Below are positions 59,538-64,000 of a stretch of DNA of 64,000 nt, one piece after another. How positions within the stretch are numbered: the first letter of the stretch is position 1; each line of letters opens with the position of its first letter. Source of the stretch: Oscillospiraceae bacterium (lineage in GTDB: Bacteria; Bacillota; Clostridia; Oscillospirales; Ruminococcaceae); contig JAHYZA010000004.1 of the NCBI GenBank assembly GCA_019424695.1, forward strand, positions 62,001 through 126,000. The letters are read 5' to 3'. The position numbers were made by a program, and so were the translations under genes. Under the pieces are notes generated by a model. That model was not told where the DNA came from, did not search any database, and was given only the letters and a program-made list of their open reading frames with translations.

Positions 59538-60290
59538 TCACACCAGCTGGCGCACAATGGCAAAATCGAAAAAGTCGGTGTAACAGGTCTGGCAGCACAG
59601 GACCGGTTTGCACAACCGGGAGTAGAAGGTTTCGTCCAGCTGCATCAGCGCCTGGTCGGGACGCAGCCCCAGCTGCCGCCGGATGCCCGGCGTACCGGTC
59701 ACTGCGTGCACATGAGCCAGGGTCTTGGTCACGTCCACATGGCAGGAATCCGTCACGATCTCAAAAATGGGCCGTGTAAAATCCAGGGTATCCAGTCGCT
59801 GTCCGCCGAAAAGCGTCAGCGGCAGGATATCGGTGGAATACAGGACGGGGATATCGTCGGCCAGCACACGGCGGCGCACAAAAACCAGCGTCGGCTTTTC
59901 AGCCGCCGGCAAGCCCAGACGTTCCGCCAGTTCCGGGGGAGCGGTCTCCCGCGTGACCAGCAGATTATCGCTGTGGGGCTCATATCCGGCAGACCGGATC
60001 ATCCGGTAGAATTCCAGTTTCTGGTCCAGGCGGTTTTCCACATTCAGCACGTCGCGGTTCACCAATGTTCCGATACCGCGGACCCGCTCCAGATAACCTT
60101 CCCGTTCCAGCAGGCTCAGTGCATCACGCACCACGGTGCGGCTGATTCCCAGTTCCCCGGCCAGTTCCACCTCACTGGGCAGCTGCGCGGCACCTGCATA
60201 CAGACCGCTGCGCAGCTCAGCAACCAGCCGGTCGGCGGTCTGCTGGCTGCGCAGTTCGCCGCCCAGCGGTGCTTCAGTTGTCTTTTTCAT
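59538..60290 (-). CDS. GntR-family regulator with UTRA ligand domain
   Basis: 250 aa. The winged helix (ELAGELGISRTVVRDALSLL then EREGYLERVRGIGTLV) occupies the first ~85 residues; a HutC-type UTRA effector domain follows (DIPVLYSTDILPLTLFG, DQALMQLDETFYS). The effector is unknown. It overlaps the nth stop by 17 nt, and the start at 60290 has AAAGGA upstream. The target genes are not obvious from context. Confidence 0.85.
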   Translation of the reverse strand: MKKTTEAPLGGELRSQQTADRLVAELRSGLYAGAAQLPSEVELAGELGISRTVVRDALSLLEREGYLERVRGIGTLVNRDVLNVENRLDQKLEFYRMIRSAGYEPHSDNLLVTRETAPPELAERLGLPAAEKPTLVFVRRRVLADDIPVLYSTDILPLTLFGGQRLDTLDFTRPIFEIVTDSCHVDVTKTLAHVHAVTGTPGIRRQLGLRPDQALMQLDETFYSRLCKPVLCCQTCYTDFFDFAIVRQLV

Positions 60291-60930
60291 GCAGATAGTC
60301 CTTTCCGGCCCGGCAGACATCGGCCAGACAGCATTTTTCGCAGAAAGGCGTGGTGCGTGCCGTACAGACCGCACGGCCATGATACACCAGCCGGTGGCAG
60401 AAATCACTGCCTTCCTCCGGCGGAATGATCTTCCAGAGCTCCCGTTCCACCTTGGCAGGCTCCTTGATGTTGTCCACCAGCCCGATGCGATTGCACAGAC
60501 GGATGCAGTGGGTGTCGGTCACGATGGCCGGCTTTCCGAACACATCGCCCATGATCAGGTTGGCGCTTTTGCGGCCTACGCCGGGCAGGGAAAGCAGGGC
60601 ATCGAAGTCGTCGGGCACCTTGCCGCCGTACTCATCCCGCAGCATCCGCATACAGGCAGAAATATCCCGTGCTTTGCTGCGGCCCAGTCCGCAGGGCTTT
60701 ACGATGGCTTCGATTTCTTCCGGTGTGGCGGCGGCCAGGGCCTCCACACTGGGGTACCGGGCAAACAGATCCTGCACCACCACATTCACGCGGGCATCGG
60801 TGCACTGTGCGGCCAGACGGACCTCCACCAGCAGTTGCCAGGCGTGGTCATAGTCCAGGGTGCACTCGGCCAGCGGATATTCAGTTTTAAGGCGGTCGAT
60901 GCAGATTTGCGCCAGTTCCTTTTTTGTCAC
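60274..60930 (-). CDS. nth: Endonuclease III
   Basis: 218-aa bifunctional DNA glycosylase/AP lyase for oxidised pyrimidines. The helix-hairpin-helix LPGVGRKSANLI carries the catalytic Lys, TDTHCIRLCNR holds the catalytic Asp, and the C-terminal [4Fe-4S] Cys residues are in CTARTTPFCEKCCLADVC (spacing C-x7-C-x2-C-x5-C). Complete and typical. Confidence 0.96.
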   Translation of the reverse strand: MTKKELAQICIDRLKTEYPLAECTLDYDHAWQLLVEVRLAAQCTDARVNVVVQDLFARYPSVEALAAATPEEIEAIVKPCGLGRSKARDISACMRMLRDEYGGKVPDDFDALLSLPGVGRKSANLIMGDVFGKPAIVTDTHCIRLCNRIGLVDNIKEPAKVERELWKIIPPEEGSDFCHRLVYHGRAVCTARTTPFCEKCCLADVCRAGKDYLHEKDN

Positions 60931-60960
60931 AGCATTCGCTCCGTTTCACGTTCTTTCTCT

Positions 60961-60989
60961 TGATTCTACCACGGCTATACCTTATAATC
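60961..60989 (+). promoter_or_regulatory. Promoter of rarA
   Basis: TTGATT, a 17-bp spacer and perfect TATAAT. The ~100-bp leader contains a small GC-rich repeat (GGGG-CACA-CCCC). Confidence 0.65.
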
Positions 60990-61095
60990 AAGAGGAAGAG
61001 TACGGCAGTTTCCTGTACAGGGACTTAAACAAATAAAAAAAACGGGGCACACCCCGGTGATTCCGGTTACCCTATATAAAAAGGAGGGAAGACGT

Positions 61096-62358
61096 ATGGA
61101 ACCCTTGGCACAGCGGCTGCGCCCGCGCACCCTGGATGAAGTCTGCGGGCAGCAGCATCTTCTGGGCAAGAATCAGGTGTTCCGCCGCACGGTGGAAAGC
61201 GGCCGCATTCCCAATATGATCTTTTACGGTCCTTCCGGTGTGGGCAAAACCACGGTGGCCAGCATCATTGCTGCCGGCAGCGGCATGCAGCTGCACAAGC
61301 TCAACGGTACGACGGCTTCCACCAGCGACATCAAGTCGGTTCTGGCTGACATCGGCACACTGGGGGCTTCCGGCGGCATTTTGCTGTATCTGGATGAGAT
61401 CCAGTATTTCAACAAACGCCAGCAGCAAAGCCTGCTGGAATGTGTGGAGCAGGGCACCGTCACGCTGATTGCCTCCACTACCGAAAACCCGTATTTTTAT
61501 GTGTACAATGCGCTGCTCTCCCGTTGCACGGTGTTTGAGTTCAAATCCCTGACGGCGGAAGACATCCGCAAAGGCGTGCAGAATGCCGCAGCACGCCTGG
61601 GAGCCGAGGACAAGGTCCCCATTCTGATTCCCGATGACGCCCTGGACTATCTGGCCCAGAGCGCAGGCGGTGATATGCGCAAGGCACTGGGCAACCTGGA
61701 GTTTGCGGTGACAGCGGCGCCTGTGGAAAACGGGCAGCGCACCGTCACGCTGGATATGGTCCAGCAGGTGGCGGCCCGCACGGCCATGCGCTACGATAAA
61801 CTGGGCGACGATCATTATGATATTGTCTCCGCTTATCAGAAATCCATGCGCGGCTCCGACCCTGATGCGGCGCTGCACTATCTGGCCCGGCTGCTGGAAG
61901 CGGGGGACCTGCCCAGCGCCTGCCGCCGGCTGATGGTCTGCGCCTGTGAGGATGTGGGGCTTGCCTGGCCGCAGATCATACCCATTGTGAAAGCCGCGGT
62001 GGACATTGCCAATGCCGTCGGCCTGCCGGAAGCCCGGCTTCCCCTGGCGGATGCGGTGGTGCTGGTGGCCACGGCCCCCAAGTCCAATTCGGCGCACGAC
62101 GGCATCAACGCAGCCATGGCGGATGTGCAGGCCGGGCGTACAGGCCCCATTCCGCGCCAGCTGCAGAACAAGCATTATGATGGCGCCGATGCCAAAGTCA
62201 AGGGACAGCACTATCTGTACCCCCATGACTTCCCCCATCACTGGACAAAACAGCAGTACCTGCCCGACGCTATCAAGGACCGGCGGTACTACGAACCCGG
62301 TGACAACAAGAACGAACAGGCATTCGCGCAATACTGGAAGAAAATCAAAGGCGAATAG
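61096..62358 (+). CDS. rarA: Replication-associated recombination protein A (RarA/MgsA)
   Basis: 420-aa AAA+ clamp-loader-like ATPase acting at stalled forks. Walker A GPSGVGKTTVAS, Walker B YLDEIQYFNKRQQQSLLECV and sensor 1 ASTTENPYFYVYNALLSRC are diagnostic. The C-terminal tetramerisation region contains DGINAAMADV and HYLYPHDFPHHWTKQQYLP. The start at 61096 follows AAGGAGGG. Confidence 0.95.
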   Translation: MEPLAQRLRPRTLDEVCGQQHLLGKNQVFRRTVESGRIPNMIFYGPSGVGKTTVASIIAAGSGMQLHKLNGTTASTSDIKSVLADIGTLGASGGILLYLDEIQYFNKRQQQSLLECVEQGTVTLIASTTENPYFYVYNALLSRCTVFEFKSLTAEDIRKGVQNAAARLGAEDKVPILIPDDALDYLAQSAGGDMRKALGNLEFAVTAAPVENGQRTVTLDMVQQVAARTAMRYDKLGDDHYDIVSAYQKSMRGSDPDAALHYLARLLEAGDLPSACRRLMVCACEDVGLAWPQIIPIVKAAVDIANAVGLPEARLPLADAVVLVATAPKSNSAHDGINAAMADVQAGRTGPIPRQLQNKHYDGADAKVKGQHYLYPHDFPHHWTKQQYLPDAIKDRRYYEPGDNKNEQAFAQYWKKIKGE

Positions 62359-62375
62359 AACAAAAGGAGGCTACG

Positions 62376-63311
62376 ATGTCGCAACTTTGCTGTGAGACGA
62401 TCCGCTTTCCTTCCTCGGATACCACCCACACGATTTCAGCCCTTGTGTATACCATGCCCGATGTACCGGTTCATGCCGTGTTGCAGCTGAGCCACGGGAT
62501 GTGTGAATATGTACGCCGCTATGAGCCTATGGCAAAATTCTATGCGGCCCATGGCATTGCACTGGCCGGCAACGACCATCTGGGACACGGCGACAGCGCC
62601 GCACCGGAGGAATACGGCCACTACGGGGAGTCCGGAGGGCGCTATTATCTTTTGCAGGATCTGCACAAGATGAATGAACTGCTGCACGAGGAGTTTCCCG
62701 GTTTGCCTGTGTTTTTATACGGACACAGCATGGGCAGCTTTTACGCGCGCTGGTATGCCGAGCAATGGCCCGATACCATCGCCGGCCTTATCCTTTCCGG
62801 CACAGCAGGCCCTCGACTGCTCAACACAATCGGGCAGGGGGTAGCTACGGTGCTGGCGGCCGTCAAAGGGCCGCGCACGGTGTCGCGGTTCATGATTCAC
62901 GCCAACACGGGCGCTTACTGCAAGCGAATCCCCGATGCCAAGTCTCCCAACGCCTGGCTGACGCGGGACGAAGCGGTGGTACGGGCGTATGACGCTGACC
63001 CGCTGTGCACCTTTCCCTTTACGGTAGGCAGTTACCGGGAAATGCTGGCGGCCATCAACCATGTGAACCGCCCCCGCTGGGCGCAGGCGTTGGACAAAAA
63101 CCTGCCGATCCTGCTGATCTCGGGGGCCGAGGACCCGGTGGGGGATTATGGGGCCGGTGTGCGCAAGGTCTGGGCGATGCTGGGAGATGCCGGCATCCGG
63201 GACCTGACCTGCCAGATTTTTGAAGACGCCCGCCATGAACTGCACAACGAAAGCAATCGGGAAGAAGTCTTTGACTATGTTCTGACCTGGCTGGAAGACC
63301 ACCTCCCATAA
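62376..63311 (+). CDS. Alpha/beta hydrolase, monoacylglycerol lipase/lysophospholipase-like
   Basis: 311 aa, cytosolic. The nucleophile elbow GHSMGS is at about residue 115, LSHGMCEYVRRYE forms the oxyanion region, and the acid and His are likely in ISGAEDPVGDYG and DARHELHNES. The family hydrolyses mono- or lysolipids. AAAGGAGG precedes the start; it follows rarA by 17 bp and is probably cotranscribed. Confidence 0.85.
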   Translation: MSQLCCETIRFPSSDTTHTISALVYTMPDVPVHAVLQLSHGMCEYVRRYEPMAKFYAAHGIALAGNDHLGHGDSAAPEEYGHYGESGGRYYLLQDLHKMNELLHEEFPGLPVFLYGHSMGSFYARWYAEQWPDTIAGLILSGTAGPRLLNTIGQGVATVLAAVKGPRTVSRFMIHANTGAYCKRIPDAKSPNAWLTRDEAVVRAYDADPLCTFPFTVGSYREMLAAINHVNRPRWAQALDKNLPILLISGAEDPVGDYGAGVRKVWAMLGDAGIRDLTCQIFEDARHELHNESNREEVFDYVLTWLEDHLP

Positions 63312-63318
63312 AAAAGTC

Positions 63319-63351
63319 AATCCGCACGATGAAAGCCGTGCGGATTTTTTG
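63319..63351 (+). terminator. Terminator after hydrolase gene
   Basis: AATCCGCACG / CGTGCGGATT stem with 8-nt loop and T-run. Confidence 0.88.
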
Positions 63352-63360
63352 TTTACCCTC

Positions 63361-63416
63361 TTGACAAGACGGAAAAATCATGTATTATTGTATTAAGCAC
63401 TTAATACAATAATACA
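63361..63416 (+). promoter_or_regulatory. Promoter with 36-bp palindromic operator of the gntR-ABC operon
   Basis: TTGACA (63361-63366), a 16-bp spacer and TATTAT (63383-63388). A perfect inverted repeat (17-bp arms, CA centre, 63381-63416; inner arms TATTAAG / CTTAATA) covers the -10 and start region. It fits autorepression by the adjacent YtrA-type regulator. Confidence 0.85.
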
Positions 63417-63431
63417 GAAAGGAGCACCGCC

Positions 63432-63809
63432 ATGGATTGGAACATTACAGCGGGGCGTCCGGTGTATATCCAGCTGGTGGAACAGATGGAACTGGCCCTT
63501 GTAAACGGGACGTTTCCACCGGGAAGCAAGATCCCGCCGGTGCGGGAACTGGCGACACAGGCGGGGGTGAACCCCAACACCATGCAGCGCGCCTTGCAGG
63601 AACTGGAAAGCCGGGGACTTTTGCAGGCCCAGCGCACGGCGGGGCGCACCGTCACAGCGGAAGCTGACGCTCTGCAGCAGCTGCGCCATAAACGGGCGAC
63701 TGCGCTGGCAGAGGAATTTCTGCGCCAGATGCAGGCACTGGGGCTGGGCCGGTTTGAGACCGAAGAACTGCTGCGGCGGACCGCAGAAAGAGGAGAAAAC
63801 GATGATTGA
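63432..63809 (+). CDS. GntR-family regulator, YtrA subfamily
   Basis: 125 aa: winged helix (RPVYIQLVEQMELALVNGTF then PPVRELATQAGVNPNTMQRA) plus a short C-terminal dimerisation helix region, the minimal YtrA layout. Such regulators control an ABC transporter encoded in the same operon, as here. Start follows GAAAGGAGC. Overlaps the next gene by 8 nt. Confidence 0.92.
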   Translation: MDWNITAGRPVYIQLVEQMELALVNGTFPPGSKIPPVRELATQAGVNPNTMQRALQELESRGLLQAQRTAGRTVTAEADALQQLRHKRATALAEEFLRQMQALGLGRFETEELLRRTAERGENDD

Positions 63810-64000
63810 ATCTGTAATTTACGAAGCGCGCGGCTTGTGTAAACGCTATGGCCGCAAAATCGCATTGAATGGAGCCACCTTTTCCGTACAGTCCGGCAAA
63901 CTGGTGGGCTTGCTGGGCCCCAACGGCAGCGGTAAGACAACGTTGCTCAAGATTTCAGCCGGTCTGCTGACGCCCACCGGCGGCAGCGTGCTGATCGATG
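63802..64000 (+). CDS. ABC transporter ATP-binding protein, 3' end outside window
   Basis: First 66 codons of an ABC ATPase. The Walker A GLLGPNGSGKTTLLK is intact. The upstream YtrA-type regulator suggests a YtrBCDEF/bacitracin- or cell-envelope-stress-type transporter, with the permease expected downstream of the window. Confidence 0.9.
   Translation, partial: MIESVIYEARGLCKRYGRKIALNGATFSVQSGKLVGLLGPNGSGKTTLLKISAGLLTPTGGSVLID

Overview
The window is a contiguous piece of a GC-rich chromosome from a Gram-positive anaerobe. The most likely source is a gut Clostridia member of the Oscillospiraceae (Gemmiger / Subdoligranulum / Faecalibacterium type). This is inferred from an [FeFe] hydrogenase with a flavin/Fe-S partner, PyrK-type dihydroorotate dehydrogenase, PyrBI aspartate transcarbamoylase, the YmfF/YmfH peptidase pair, mini-RNase III, FtsEX next to an M23 hydrolase, and canonical sigma-A promoters with AGGAGG ribosome sites. 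No 16S rRNA gene is present, so the genus is not proven.

Layout. 1-8.6 kb: pyrimidine operon pyrC(partial)-pyrF-pyrK-pyrD-pyrE-carA-carB. 8.8-9.1 kb: HU protein. 9.2-11.7 kb: a minus-strand operon of carrier protein, MaoC-fold protein, SDR reductase and a GNAT-like acyltransferase, without a ketosynthase or loading ligase. 11.8-14.9 kb: a small membrane protein and a class A PBP. 15.1-19.0 kb: ACT protein-hom-thrB-lysC. 19.1-20.5 kb: MATE exporter. 20.7-25.4 kb: ymfF-ymfH-lgt-folD. 25.5-27.9 kb: rplU-rpmA-obgE-mrnC. 28.2-29.5 kb: RsmF-type methyltransferase. 29.7-34.9 kb: ftsE-ftsX-M23 hydrolase-37 aa membrane peptide-S41 (pseudo)protease-rsmA, then tRNA-Thr(UGU).

35.0-47.2 kb is an integrated element in the 3' end of that tRNA, bounded by 36-bp direct repeats. 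It carries a tyrosine integrase with an extra HTH insert, an excisionase-like protein, a Cro/CI repressor, a winged-helix protein beside a repeat-rich 0.5-kb region (possible origin), a sigma-70-like factor, an RHH antitoxin with a zeta-like toxin, three related small proteins of unknown function, and only tail genes of a phage (tape measure, Gp15, likely chaperones). No capsid, portal or large terminase gene is present. It also contains several different families of short non-coding repeats and two predicted short plus-strand RNAs lying opposite minus-strand leaders. It is the most unusual part of the window: a phage remnant or a satellite-like element.

47.3-64 kb returns to chromosome: asnA, a heterodimeric ABC exporter with one degenerate ATP site, a ClpC/ClpA-like unfoldase lacking the middle domain, an [FeFe] hydrogenase with a NuoF/GltD-like partner, pyrB-pyrI, nth-gntR, rarA, an alpha/beta hydrolase, and the start of a YtrA-type GntR/ABC operon with a perfect 36-bp palindromic operator.
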